Shown piece after piece: positions 13,095 to 25,000 of a DNA stretch of 64,000 nt. The position numbers and the translations under genes were made by a program. The notes under the pieces are model-generated. The model ran no database searches, had not been told where the DNA came from, and saw nothing but the letters and a program-made list of their open reading frames with translations. Numbering within the stretch: position 1 is the first letter of the stretch; each line of letters starts with the position of its first letter. Source of the DNA: Heterotrichella gracilis (taxonomy: Eukaryota; Sar; Xanthophyceae; Tribonematales; Xanthonemataceae); contig JAULBX010026052.1 of the NCBI GenBank assembly GCA_032358255.1, positions 62,001 to 126,000 on the forward strand, read 5' to 3'.

Positions 13095-15214
13095 ATGCGG
13101 TTATCACGCCCAGTAGGCAATGCCAGCTGCAGGACGTTCTCTGGCCGACATGCTGCACAGCGTGTTGTCCAATCGCCCCTAAAACTCCGGCACCCACCCA
13201 CATCCTGCAGCCTGTGGCAACCAGGAGCAGTCGACAGCAGTGCCCTAGGTCAGCATGGCTACACGGTGTGCACCACCGAAGGGAGTGACCTGCCCTCCCA
13301 GGGAGACATGGTCACCCGGGGCACAGGCCTGGATGACCAAGCAACAGCAGTGCTTGAAAGGGAGGACAAGAAGAAAACCTTCGCTGACCTGGACTACTTG
13401 GCGGTGGGTACAGCTGTTTAGGCGTCCCTGTTCAGACATCCGGGGGGGTCTGCTCCAGACATGGGGGTGGTCCAGTACGGCTGTTACCGCCTCTAGATTG
13501 TGCTTTGCTTTGTGTTCTGGCTGGCGTGCTGTGCGTCTGCAAGGCTGTGGGTGGTTGAGAGGGAGAAGATGCCACCAAGCCTGCCTGTGCCTGCAAGCTC
13601 CCAAGGTCCTTGATGAGCAGCGGTAACAGCCGTACTGGTGCGCAGGAACTGATAGCCATACAGAACAATGGCCCAAAGGCGATTGGCTTCTTTGGTACCC
13701 GCAACATGGGGTACATGCACCAGCAGCTGGTGGAGGTGCTCAGCTATGCCATGGTCCTCACGGTGCGTGGCACAGCCCTAACCCTGAACCCTAAACCCTT
13801 AAGCTGGTGGAGGTGCTCAGCTACGCCATGGTCCTCACGGTGCGCGCACGCGTGGCCCAGCCCTAACCCTAAACCCTAAAGCTGGTTCTCAACTGCAAAC
13901 AAGCTGGCACATGTGCCCAGCGCAGCACCCTTCCACAAGCTCACAGCACTCCACTTACTGCACCACATAGCTGCACTTCTTGAAGGTGTGTTCGGTTACC
14001 ATTGCCCTGCCCACAGCACTCCACTTACTGCACCACATAGCTGCACTTCTTGAAGGTGCGTTCGGTCAACATTGCCCCGCCCTCGCAGGATAACCACATC
14101 TTCACGTCAGGCGCCACTGGGACCAACGCAGCTGTCATCAGGGGGGCACTGAGGGCGGAGAGGCCGGAGCTCCTGACTGTGGTGCTACCGCAGAGCCTGG
14201 ACAGGCAGCCCCCCGAGTCGCAAGAGCTGCTGTCAATGGTGCGCTCACGCCCTTATACAAGCGTGCATCTACCTGCCAGGGGAGGGCTGTAACCCAGTAC
14301 TTGTGACTCGCTTGCATCTGCGTGGATAGAAGCCAGCTGGCCATGGCTGCCGTCGATGTGCACACACCCTACACCCTGAAACCCTAAAGCGCGCAATCAT
14401 CTGCATCAGTAGAGCCATAGGCAGCTGCCAACCTAGCCATCGCCGCTGGTTCATGCACATTTAGCCCGCAGCCCTAACCCCGCAGCACAGGCATGGCTTG
14501 AATATGTGCCCGCTCGCCATCTGGACATTTTGGCTTTTACTGCACGAAATGTACAGCATGTTCATGACGCACTGTCGGAGCAGTCGGGGCGGCTGGTGTT
14601 GCTTGCCTCAGGCTGTTGCAGGTCATTGCAGCGCCGCACTGACTCCATTCGTTGCTCACAGGTCCAGAACGTGGTCACCATGCCACAGAACGACGACCTG
14701 AAGCTGCTTGAAGCCAGCAGGTGTGTTCCGCACTGGCCCTGCCACCCGCACGGGGCAGCACCATGGTCCCTCATGCATATGCACCCCATGCACAGACTAC
14801 CCTGAAGTCTTGCAATGCGATTTTTGGATTGGGCGTGTTATGTGATGTGTCTGTCCAACCTGGCGTCTCTCCGCTCATCAATCACAGCTGGCGGAGTGAG
14901 ACTGACTCACGAACATGGCCGCACCTTGGTAACTGACAGCCCCTCCTGATGCCAGGCAGGCAGTACAGCGCAGCTTGTGTCTTGCTCTACAGGGCAGATT
15001 GGAGTGCCTCTCACTGCAGCTGTATTCCCACCAGCCACCAATGCCTGGCTGTGTTGTGACCATTTCCTGATGGCGCAGGGTGTGCAACAAGGACATCATT
15101 GAGCGGGTGCAGCAGGTGATTTGCTTTGCGTTCCACGACAGCCGGCTGCTGCTGGAGACGTGTGAGGAGGCGAGGGAGATGCGCAAGCTGGTCACGCTCT
15201 TCTTCCTAGATTGA
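13095..15214 (+). CDS. Plastid-type DprA-like Rossmann-fold protein
   Basis: Five exons, 13095-13403, 13646-13762, 14089-14238, 14662-14720 and 15079-15214; 256 aa. The N-terminus MRLSRPVGNASCRTFSGR, rich in Arg, Ser and Thr and poor in acid residues, looks like a chloroplast transit peptide. The body from residue 100 has IQNNGPKAIGFFGTRNMG, TSGATGTNAAVIRGAL, VVLPQSLDRQPPESQELL, MPQNDDLKLLEASR and VICFAFHDSRLLLETCEEA, ending VTLFFLD. This series is shared by plant plastid and cyanobacterial proteins annotated as DprA-like (DNA recombination mediator A); the GTRNMG and SGATGTNAA loops suggest nucleotide or nucleic-acid binding, but no function is proven. An in-frame ATG exists further upstream at 12891, so the start is not certain. 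Flanking introns and the 3' UTR carry junction duplications described separately. Confidence 0.85.
13727..13890 (+). repeat. Exon-2 end duplicated into intron (DprA-like gene)
   Basis: The last 36 nt of exon 2 plus its donor (13727-13768) recur at 13804-13845, 77 bp on, with one silent difference before the donor. The joint and the far side carry CCCTAAC/CCCTAAACCC motifs. A further stub, aagctggt, starts a third unit near 13878. Confidence 0.85.
13942..14088 (+). repeat. 70-bp tandem duplication at an intron 3' end
   Basis: The segment starting cacagcactccacttactg at 13942 repeats at 14012 almost unchanged and runs to the acceptor of exon 3. The first copy ends in cccacag where the second ends in ctcgcag, so the first may hold an extra acceptor AG. 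Confidence 0.85.
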
Positions 15215-15315
15215 GCACATCGCCCAGCAGCTGGTCGTGGTCCTCTCTCTAATGGAGCACATCCCTCAGCAGCTGGGCGCGCTCTTCTTCCTCGATTGAG
15301 GCCATCGGCAAGCAG
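15188..15315 (+). repeat. Three tandem copies of the stop-codon region
   Basis: Units of 43, 42 and 43 bp (15188-15230, 15231-15272, 15273-15315) each begin CTGG and end CAGCAG. The first holds the real last codons and TGA; the third repeats CTCTTCTTCCTCGATTGA almost exactly. The repeat therefore starts in the CDS and extends into the 3' UTR. Confidence 0.8.
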
Positions 15316-17280
15316 CTGGAGCTGGAAAGCCAGCAAGCATCTAAGCGGGGCAGCGCATTGTGGGTGCGACCAAGGGTTCTCTAATATAATATGCAAAGTA
15401 GAATTACCCCTAGGGTAATTAGGGGGCTCATATGCTGCAGGTTTCATACATAAAAGGCAGCGGGTTAATCTAGTAGTATACCTCTGGTGCAGCCTACGTG
15501 CCTTGGAAACTATCGCCTTATTTGTACTCTGTACACCAACCTGGTGTCGTCTGTTGATTTGATCTGAAGTCGCTGCAGCAGTGGGGTCACAATTACTGGC
15601 TGCTATGGTGGTTGACAATGAGGTAACCCTACCCGTTTTTTAGTGATTTGGGGATCCGCACGATCGACATTTGCTTGTGGTACAGCTAGGACACAGCGCT
15701 TTTTTGCCAGTGTGTGTTGCAGTGCATCGTTCACAGTTCCCTCGAGGCCAGCAAGATGCACAGCCTTGCGTGGAATCCAGGGCCATTTCAACGTGCTTTT
15801 TGCCCTTTCCACTGCCACCCATCGGGAGCAAGGTGCATTGCTGAAGTGCTTCCATGGCAAGGCGACTGGCATTTTGCTCTGTTCCCGTCAGGATTTTATA
15901 ATTGGAGCGTTTGGTGCTTTTCTCCCATCTTGACCAGGCCAAATGCAATTTCAGGGTCCTTGCCTCTTACGAAAACGCAGTAGCAGCAAATGTAGGTGCA
16001 ATCTTCTCCATTGCCAAGGGCGTTACAAGGTTTTGATCCTTGAAGTTGACGTCATGCCAATTTTTCACTTCAGCTTTTCAGCTCAGTGTCCGCATGAGTG
16101 TTGAAGCCCCGTTGGTTCTACACTGTGTGTGCGTGTATGGAGGGTACATGAGCAGCAGTGTTGAGGTACACAGCACTCCGCGCTCAATTTGATGGGCTGA
16201 CCAGCAACGCATACATGTACATCTGCCTCTTGGCATGCCAGTTTTCTTATCATGAGAAACAGTGGACCACCAGGTGACAGTCACAAGGTCTGCAGTTAGG
16301 CAAATTCAATTTTGACCACAACAGTGACTGGATACATGCATGACACTACCCATATGAGCTGATCATGTGCGCCTGTGTTCAATGACTTAAGTGTAGTAAC
16401 TATTGCCAATTAAAATTGTTGCTTCCAGGATCCTGTCCCGCAGTGACATGAGGCCCATTCTGGGGAACCCGCGAGGTAGTGGAGCACTAGTGGGGCAATA
16501 TATAATTCATTCCAATAGTTTTACTCCAAGGAGCAAAATTATTAACATTGTCACGATCGTGGAAAGAAGGAAAAATACGCCCTCACACATGTGCACACGG
16601 CAACAGATCATATGGTGGTTTAATGATCATTGACTTATGTATGGGTGGTCAAGTGGCTGCTCAAGATGTGTTTTTGTGTACACTTGCCACCCATTAAATG
16701 ACATTGTGGAGCCTCCATGAGGTGAGGTGAGCATTTCTCCTGCGGCGCAAGGCTTGTGGCTTTGTATCATAATGAGCTATCGTGGGAGTTGAATCATTGA
16801 ATGCTACGGCAAAGGTTTCAGGCCAAATTTCATCTGTCACTGAGTCAGAAAACAACCAAAACATAACACAGAAAATGCTTCCCGCAGACAAAGTCAAATG
16901 CGCCTTCTGCCAATTTGACCCTGCCACCTCAACCTCAACCCAGTTATTTGTATCCACCATCCACATACAGGAGGGTTGCTATTGTATGAAGCTGACATTG
17001 ATTGCCACAGATACCACTGTAGAGTATACGGATTCAACTGACTGCCACATGCTGCACAGTCAGTCGACCTTCTCCCCGTTCCGCACCGACTGCCAGCCGC
17101 TCATACTCAGCAGCGCTGCTAGCCTAGACTTCATACTTTCAAAGTATCCAGCTTTCACCAGTTTATTGCTTCCAGCAACCACTTTCACTTTCTCTTTGTG
17201 CTTCCGCCTGCAATCTGGAACAACCAAAGAACTGATCAGATCACCCCATATCTGCATACCCTGCCACCTGGTCCCTGACT

Positions 17281-17556
17281 TCACGGGACATGCAAGTAAA
17301 TTGTTTCAAAGAAGAAGAGCACAGGCAGCTTTATAGCTGGCAGCGTACCTAGGTCTGCAAGCTGCAGCTGCGTTAGCTCCTCCTTGACAAGGACAAGTTT
17401 GGCAGCAATAATTTCCATCTCCCTCTGGTGTGCTGCCTCTTTTGCTCCCCGCTTCTGTTGGTGCTGCTGTGGGTCTAGCTCTTGCTCGAGCTCGAGCTCC
17501 AGTTCCTGCACCTTCAACCGCCGAGCTTCTATGTCTTGCTTCTTAGCTCTATCCAC
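17281..17556 (-). other. Possible coiled-coil coding fragment
   Basis: On the minus strand a frame reads DRAKKQDIEARRLKVQEL, a run of Glu/Leu heptads, then QREMEIIAAKLVLVKEELTQ. It has coiled-coil spacing and amino-acid bias typical of real protein, like the C-terminal helix of Myb/SANT-type or NAM-associated proteins. An in-frame stop lies just upstream, so it would have to be an internal or terminal exon. A second minus frame at 17063-17230 (KHKEKVKVVAGSNKLVKAG) may belong with it, but I could not find a phase-consistent splice. Function unknown; a transposon remnant is possible. Confidence 0.25.
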
Positions 17557-17666
17557 TGCTTGAAAGCTTCAGTATCTGCAATGGCAATAGTGTTGTGCTC
17601 AATTGAAGCACGTAGGTACTGGTTGTCAACAATTGCCACGGCAGGGTGGGAGCTTGCAACTTCGAA

Positions 17667-17704
17667 GTGGGGATATGCTTGTGAACTCACAAGCATATCC
17701 CCAC
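17667..17704. repeat. Perfect 18-bp inverted repeat, 2-bp spacer
   Basis: The arms are gtggggatatgcttgtga and its exact reverse complement, separated by two bases. Such a short loop would extrude as a cruciform or fold as a hairpin in RNA. Confidence 0.95.
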
Positions 17705-18241
17705 CTTAGCAGCAGGAAAGCAGGTACCTCACCCAAGCTGACCATCCAACTCTTGTTTTTCAAGGCAAAGACATCTGAACAGGGCAACTGGGCGAACACC
17801 CGGAACAAGCTACATGCACAGTGGCAACTTACTTGTGAGTGGGGTTTGCAGCTGAGCCTGGAGCACTTTTGCCTGGAGCACTTCTGGGTGCACAGCCCTT
17901 GACATCGTGCCCTCTTTGCAAAGGCGTTGTACAACGGAAACCGAACAGGGAATATGCATAACCTTCACACCAGGTCAAATAGCTTTCTTGCACACAAAAG
18001 CGCCATTGCACTCGTGCAGTGGCAAAGCAACCTGTCCCACTCCCGTCTTTGTCTTTGCAACTACACTTTCCAGGTGGGATCTCTTGTTCTTGTTAGTAGT
18101 GCTCCTTGCCAGTAGGAATGCGGGTTAGAACAAAGGTCCAAAATGGACTGGGCGTCGCGGTTGCAGCAACTGTGTCACGTTTGCACTTGAGTCACTCGTC
18201 CAGTTTGCCATCTGGAGAGACTCCCTCTTTATGCCGGCACG

Positions 18242-18282
18242 CTAGTGGGTTAGTGGGCCAGTGGACTAGTGGGCTAGTGGGT
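18242..18282. repeat. Minisatellite, 8-bp unit TAGTGGGY
   Basis: Five imperfect copies in a row, of the form tagtgggt, tagtgggc, cagtggac, tagtgggc, tagtgggt. Confidence 0.8.
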
Positions 18283-18713
18283 CCGAAAGATGCAACTCCG
18301 CCTCAGCTTCTGCCTGCTTTTACAGGCTGTTTGGATTGCTCCTCTTTCTAGAACCTTTGTTGGCTTTCCTTTTGATGCAATTGTTAGGGAAAAGAGGCTT
18401 TTTTTCCCCCAGCACTGTTAGACCTAGATATGAGCAGACTGCCGCGACCACCAGTTATTGCCACAATATGGGAGTGGGTTTGCCACTCGAGAAACGGTAT
18501 CCACGCTTACCAGTCAGGTGAACACCAAAAACCTGCAATCACCACCTCTATAAGCATGCATGCATGCATAAAATCTGCACCTACACCACCACCCCATGCA
18601 CACACCTCAAACAGTTTCTCGATGTGTAATGGGTTGCCATAACCTTGCTGTTGAAACGGGTCGGTTTCAGCGCCCAGTGGTGCCTCGCCAACCCCCCCAC
18701 GTTGTCCCCAAGG

Positions 18714-18740
18714 AGGGTTTAGGGTGGAGGGTTTAGGGTT
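18714..18740. repeat. Interstitial telomere-like motifs
   Basis: Three GGGTTTAGGG-type blocks occur in 27 bp, the plant-type telomere unit, in intergenic DNA. Confidence 0.7.
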
Positions 18741-19478
18741 TTAAGCATGAACTGCCTTGGCTACTGCACTGCTCCCACGCTGGGCCCTGTACGTGGTCAT
18801 TTTCCTACTTTATACTCTCTAGCATGCGAGACTTGTGTACTCACTCTGCCAGTAGTAACTTTCTGGACCCAGGGTAAACAAGGCAATAAGCCAACGCCGG
18901 GAACCATTCTTTATGCCTCTCTGTTTGTTTGTTTGTTTGTATGTGAAAGTAACTATTGCCAGTTGTAATAGTTGGTGGCTGTCCTGAGTGAAAGAGGGTC
19001 ATTTTCGACAATGCGCTGGGCGCGTTCTGGAACTCAATGCATGTAAAAAACAAAATCCATTTCTGTAATGATTATCATCATTATGACAGAGAGAAAGAGA
19101 AAAACTCCCCCACCCACGGCAGCACCCCATGTGGTAATTTGATGATCATTGATGTGTTACAATATCGTAGTGCATCGTGCAATGCATGCCACAATCAACA
19201 GGGTACTGGCTTGCGCTTGACAAGTGCACCCATAAATCCCCATGCGCCATGACAAATTCCCTTTCATATTTTTCTGTGGACGTAGTGTACTGAAGAAAGT
19301 GTGCAGATGCTGCACGTGTAAAACGATGTAGTATACTGTGACTCTGGCTGTAAAATCGACGGCAATAAACAGATTAAGGAAATGGCATTGAATTTCACTT
19401 GGTGTTGACATCTGCAGATGAGTCATGGACGCGTCCATGAGCCGCTGAGCAAGGCCATGCCTGCAGTGCCCTCTAGGT

Positions 19479-21181
19479 CTAGATCCGCGTGGCTGTCAGC
19501 CTGTGGATCCCGCCCTCCTTGAGCGTGAACTCGTACTTGACCTTGTACTTGAGCAGGCCATGTGCAAAGGTGCTGGTCATGATCCATGTGCCAAGGGGGG
19601 AGCGCGTGGGGCCGTGCGTGGTGAACTCGGGGGAAATCGCCTTCTTTTTGCTGGCGGCTGGCTTGCCGTCGTTGCCAAAGGTGCCGACGCTGGCGCTGCT
19701 GAGCATTTTGGAGAGCTGCTCAACGCCTGCACAGGAAAGTCGGGAGAGGAGTGAGCGGTGGAGTGGGTATGGGGGTGCCAGGTCTGGGGTCATTGCAAAA
19801 TTGATATGCATATGCATGCTTAAATTGCAGCAAAAAGACATGCCATGCCCAACTGTGGCATCATGCTGAGATGTGTCATGCACTCCCCACACACATGCAT
19901 GCCTCAACCTATAAATATTTTACCACAGTCCAACCCGCATCCTCCTACTGTGACAGCACATTAACAGCACACACCTTTAGCCAGGCGCTGCATGATGGCC
20001 TCCCGGTTGTGCATGGTCTGCTTGTCCACCGTGGTCATCTTTGCATTCTCCAGGAACATGTCCACAACCTCCTGCGCCTCTGCCCACCTGTCGTTGCCGT
20101 CGCGCACCGCCTGGACGTACATCTCAATGAACCTGCGGGTGGGCGGCGGTGGGTGTGGTGAGTCGGCGGTGGAACACGGTGGATGGCGCAGGTCACATGG
20201 TAATGTGGTGGTTTGAATGAACTGCTGCAATGTCATGGTGCATTGCAGAGAATCAGCACCCAGGGCATGCAATCCCTTCGGCAAGTTGCATGCATGCACT
20301 GCGACTGATGGAGCTCAACCCCTAGCAGGACATGTCATATATTCCTTCTCCCTCATTTCATCCCGCACTCATGACAAGATGCTTGCAGTTCCCATCACAT
20401 GCGTCACCCTTTCATAGACACTAAATTGTGCTTATTTACCTCTTGGGCACCGCCATCTCCTTCTCGTCCTCTGCCTGCTTGCGCTTGCGCCGCTCAGCAG
20501 CTAGGGTTTTCTGCATGGCCACCAGGGCATCGTCCTCTGGCTTGATCTCAAGGTCACTAAGGTTCTCCTTGGGCTTGAGGATTGGGGTGGGCTTGAGGCC
20601 AGCTTGGGCGTACACCATCTGCGGCACAATGGGAATGTTTAAGGTTATGGGTTTTAGAACAGGGCGGTCAGTTGCAGGTACACCATGCAGCACGCAGGAT
20701 ATATAGGTTGTGAATTGCCAATAGGTTGCAGAATAATTAAATAGCATGCAGTGGGTGCAGTGGCGCTGGGTATCAATCAGGATGTCACGCTGCCACACGT
20801 TGTCCTTATAAAAGGAGGAATGGGTAATTCGGGGGTCTATCCCTTGATCTTGCGCAACCACATTGCTTGCGCTGCACCCGCACTTGCATCACAGGCGCTA
20901 TGGATGATTGCAGCACCAACATGCACATCCTATACCCACCACAGCGGCCCACTCACCCTTGCTTTATGGGGATCGATGCGCGCGGGGTTGGCCGCTGAAA
21001 TCTGCTCCATCACTTCCTCAGCGCTCATTGCTGGCTTCTGCTGCTGGGGCGCCTTGTGCACCATCTCAATCCCCACTTGCGCGCCACCAGGGGAGTTGAT
21101 GGCAGCTGTGCCATCGCCCGCTGGGCGGAATGGTGATGGCGCAAGCGTGGGTGCGCAGCACTGGAAGAGGAAGCACGACAT
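19479..21181 (-). CDS. Unknown protein, possible NTF2-like C-terminal half
   Basis: Four exons (minus): 20957-21181, 20440-20618, 19975-20132 and 19479-19726; 269 aa, all GT-AG. The N-terminus MSCFLFQCCAP could be palmitoylated. Residues 76-135 are Lys/Glu-rich and helical (AMQKTLAAERRKRKQAEDEK). From about residue 136, FIEMYVQAVRDGNDRWAE, VVDMFLENAKMTTVD, then REAIMQRLAKGVEQLSKML, and finally PLGTWIMTSTFAHGLLKY and EFTLKEGGIHRLTATRI follow the helix-helix-helix then strand pattern of NTF2/SnoaL-like folds. That reading is inference; I do not recognise a named family. It lies head-to-head with an NTF2-like gene at 22004, which makes a shared origin or shared regulation possible. Confidence 0.65.
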
Positions 21182-22003
21182 TGTTGTGGGGAGGGCAAGC
21201 AATGCTGGTGCTGCTGTGTCCTCAGGTGTTGGCAGCTAGCCTAGGGTGTAGGGCTTGGCTGGGAGTTTAAACCCGCGTGAAACCTTTTTGATGAAGGGCT
21301 GTGCTGCTTCTGGATGGGTTATCTTCACTTACTCAGCTGTGTTGATCGATTGTAGCACTAGGGTGGGTGCGGTGATTTGAAGTGGTGGACCAGGCCTCGC
21401 CCAGTTATGTATGTATTGCTGGCATCGTCGAATCAGGTGGACAGGGCGAGTGGGAGGCTGACTTGACGCGTCTCGCGACGCGCGCATATGCATGCGACAT
21501 GTCGCTGTCGTTCCGGACGCAATGGTGTCCGCGCGGTCCAGCAATGCGCCGGTCCAGCAATGCGCGGTCCAGCAATGCGCAGGCTGAGCGCGCGCGCGTG
21601 AATGGCCCGCGCTGAAGAAAACCCTAGGGTCCAAACGGAAACCCTCATGGAAGCTCGTGCCTCTCGTGCGTGATGGCCAGGTACTGCCGCGCACTACTTG
21701 CGGGTCGCCTCGAGCCTGTGAGGAATCTACCGTCGCCCATCATGATCACGTGCCACTGGCAGTTTGTTGCTGAACTATCAAATGGCTCATGCTTTCATAA
21801 AGCCCCGTTGCGGGCATATAAATGGGGACAGGAAAGCATCACTGTGACTGTTTGATACATGCACAAAAGCTGCTTGTGTGAAACTTGCAATCCGTTGAAC
21901 ACCTCTCTTTGCACCGCAGAACAAAGCTCACAACCCCACCACTTCAACTCCACAGCCACCTTGCCTCTCGTGAGCTCTGCTTGACCAGCATCCACTCCCC
22001 ACC
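21182..22003. promoter_or_regulatory. Divergent promoter region between two NTF2-like genes
   Basis: 822 bp separate the two start codons. It includes a CpG-rich patch near 21470-21610 with a three-copy repeat, and an AAATGGGGACAGG stretch about 180 bp before the plus-strand ATG. The 5' leader before 22004 shares short blocks (tctctttgcaccgca) with the leader of the paralogue at 27333. Confidence 0.45.
21534..21580. repeat. Three tandem copies of CGGTCCAGCAATGCGC
   Basis: 16, 16 and 15 bp units sit side by side in the divergent promoter. They are identical apart from the missing first base of the third, so the array is recent; it may hold a repeated binding site. Confidence 0.85.
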
Positions 22004-25000
22004 ATGCATCAGAAGTACGTGCAGTGCGCCAAGGCCTTTGACGAGGTGCTCAGCAAGCAGCACGATGACAGCAAGCTCAAAGCCCTGCTGGCCGATCAGG
22101 TCACCCTCCATGGCGACAACCTCACTCTGAAGACAGACATCAAGGGTACTGAGGCTATTGCTGATTACTGGGCCAAGTATTGGGAGAGGTATGAGTACAA
22201 CCACGTGCCTCTGAGCTACGGAGTCAACCTCGACAAGAACACCATCTTCTGCTTCGCTGTGGACAAGGTGAGGGACGGTGGTGCGAGTATGTATGCAGCT
22301 GGTCACCACCGGCATTGCATGCATAAATGCATAAAACATAGCACGCTTAGGTATTAGTACTTTGTGTGGAGTTTAGCATGAATTGGCACACTCTTGGAAG
22401 CGTTGTGCTCTGATGCCATTATCTGCAAAAGTTTAGACAGTAAGGCACGGAGGGGATCAGGCACTGCCACCATGCACATTCACCTGCCCCGCAACCTTAT
22501 TGGCCCCCTTGCAGTGGGATCAATGTTGCACAGCTCCCCTGTTCAACAGGTGCCATGTACACACTTTTTGCAATCAGGGACGCTCCTGCAGCACAAGATT
22601 GATCATGCCTGTGTACTCCCGTACACTCCTTCCATACCCTCTTGAGTGCAGGCTGCCTTGAGTGCCGCACTGATCAGTGATGTGGTATAAGTATGCGTGC
22701 TGACCTGGCCTCAAATGTGCAATGTGATCAATGCGCATATGCATGTTGTGCGCTCAGATACACTGGCCAGGCTGCGCATGCACATTCCTCCAAATGCATT
22801 GCCTTGGTGCGCCTTCACACACAGCACCATGTAACAAAAAGTAGAAGATTGCATGCTGTCCATTGACTGGCACCCTGGCTATGCAAGGTTGACCAGCAAA
22901 GGTCAGGCAAAGGGCAATGCCATTGCTTGCCAGCGCCACTGGGTGACCACATATCCCATCACAACTGATTCAATACCGCACCTCCTTCCATGTCGCTGTT
23001 CCTCCCCATGCCTCCACTATCCTCACCCCCCATGTCGTGATTTGCACAGGGTGTGAAGCGCAAGGTTGAGCAGACTGGGGAGAAGCTGCCCAGCGAGCCC
23101 GCTGACTCTGTTGGCATCACCAAGTTTGATGTTGACAAGGACTGCAAGATCACTGACATCTGGTTCCTGCGCCAGCTCTCACCAGACGAGATCCAGCGCA
23201 AGGTGGGTAGGGTTTTTCCTAGTGCGTGTGGAAACCCTAACAAGGGGAATGGCATAGTTCCTGCGCCAGCTCACACCAGACGAGATCCAGCGCAAGGTGG
23301 GTAGGGTTTTTCCTAGTGCGTGTGGAAACCCTAACAAGGGGTATGGCATACTTCCTCAGGGTGTGCAGGGTCCTTGTGGGTCATGTGGGTCCATGCAACC
23401 TCTATCACCGAAACTGCGCCCTGAAGCTGGGATTCCCTCGCGGCCAGGTGTTGCGTCAGGAATGGTGTGCAAGTGCGGTTGCCTCGCCATCCTGGCCATG
23501 CATGGTCTTGACCTGCATGTGCGGGCAATCGGGGTGCGGGGGACCATTCTTGTGGAGGACCACAAGAAACTCACTTTGCTGAACACGTCAACTTGATACC
23601 ATTGTTGGCTGGTTGGCGCAAGGCATGTTGGACAGACTGCCAATCTGGCTGTACTGGGACGCATGTCTGAAAGCAAGTCACTGTTGCTCTCCACGATGGC
23701 AGTAACTACTCCTGTATTTGCTGAAAATGTATTGTTTATGTGCAGCTGACCAAGGATCCCACCGAGAAGATGGACTTCAGCCCGGAGTCTCTCAAGGACT
23801 CAGGTGAGGTGACGCAGACATGCGCAGTAGCACACACCTGCATATCACACACTGGTTGCGCCGACGACCTATACTTAGCGAGGTCAATCAGGTATGACCT
23901 GATGGTGAACCAATGATATACCGAGGAGCTATGCGCTGCTATGCACAGGGCTCAGTGGCCAACCTCAGTGGCTGGCAGCGGGAAAGGAAATATAAAGACA
24001 TATTTTATGCGCCTTGTGAAGCCATCAATAGCTTGGTCAAACGGGAAGCGCTCATCAAGCCATGAGTGCACGCCGCACAAGGAGTTATCTGTGGGGTACT
24101 GCATGTCAGTAGTATCTCCTTACTTCCGCATCTCAATGCAACCTGTGCCCTTTTCCAGGCGACAAGTATGACAAGCTGTCTGATGAGGACAAGCAGTCCA
24201 TGTCCCATGTCGTTGAGTCCTTCATCAAGATGTGGGACTCCTGTGATCCCGATGGCGCCGAGAAGTTCATGTCCCAGGATGTGTGCATGTACGTCCCGCT
24301 GGTGGCCCACAAGAAGGAGGGTCTGGATGCGTACAAGGAGATGGTCAGGTGCACCTACAAGGTGAGGGAAGGATTTAGGGTGCCCTGAGGGTTGGGGGCC
24401 TAGGGTTTAGGGTCTGGATGCGTATAGGAGATGGTCAGGTGCACCTACAAGGTGAGAAGGGTTTAGGATTCAGGGTCTATGGTTTAGGGCTTGACTGCGT
24501 ACAAGGGGATATTCAGGTGCACCTACAAGGTGAGGGAGGAGTTTAGGGTTTAGATCTGTACAAGGGCATGCCAAGTGTTCCTGCCAAATTTGTCAACGTT
24601 GAACTCTAGGACCATAGCACATTGACCACAGGCAGGCCATTACCGTCTATCATTTACTGCGCCTGAATGTGGCGGTGCTTTGCGTGGTGGTACAAAGTTC
24701 CCTCCTGTGGGGCCCACCAATAGCCATACCTTGTTTTGAGCATTCCTTTGCAACCTGCAGCTGGCCAGTGTTCAAACTGCACCTTTGCCAGTTACAACAC
24801 ACAGCGCCCTTGCCCCGCACTATGTTGACCAACGGGAGCTCCTAGCTGACTACCCTATATCCTAAAGCCTGAACCCTAAACCCTAAATCTTTTCCCCGCA
24901 GCACCTTGACCAGCGGGAGCTACTGGCTGACTACCCTAAATCCTAAACCCTAAACCCTACACCCTTGCCCCGCAGCACCTCGAGCAGAGGGAGCTACTGG

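Larger units (their letters stand above)
15215..19478. other. 4.3 kb without a recognised gene
   Basis: The stretch between the DprA-like gene and the next minus-strand gene is more A+T-rich and has no family I recognise. It holds a possible coiled-coil coding fragment (17281-17556), a perfect inverted repeat, a short minisatellite and telomere-like motifs, listed separately. It could include a decayed transposon or an unmodelled gene. Confidence 0.4.

Noticed and set aside
15640-15948. Minus frame with CxxC pairs (zinc-ribbon-like)
   Set aside because: The Cys spacing is shared between two overlapping frames with stops; no family fits.
16782-17336. 184-codon plus-strand frame
   Set aside because: No motif on this strand, and minus-strand frames over the same DNA look at least as protein-like; not enough to call either.
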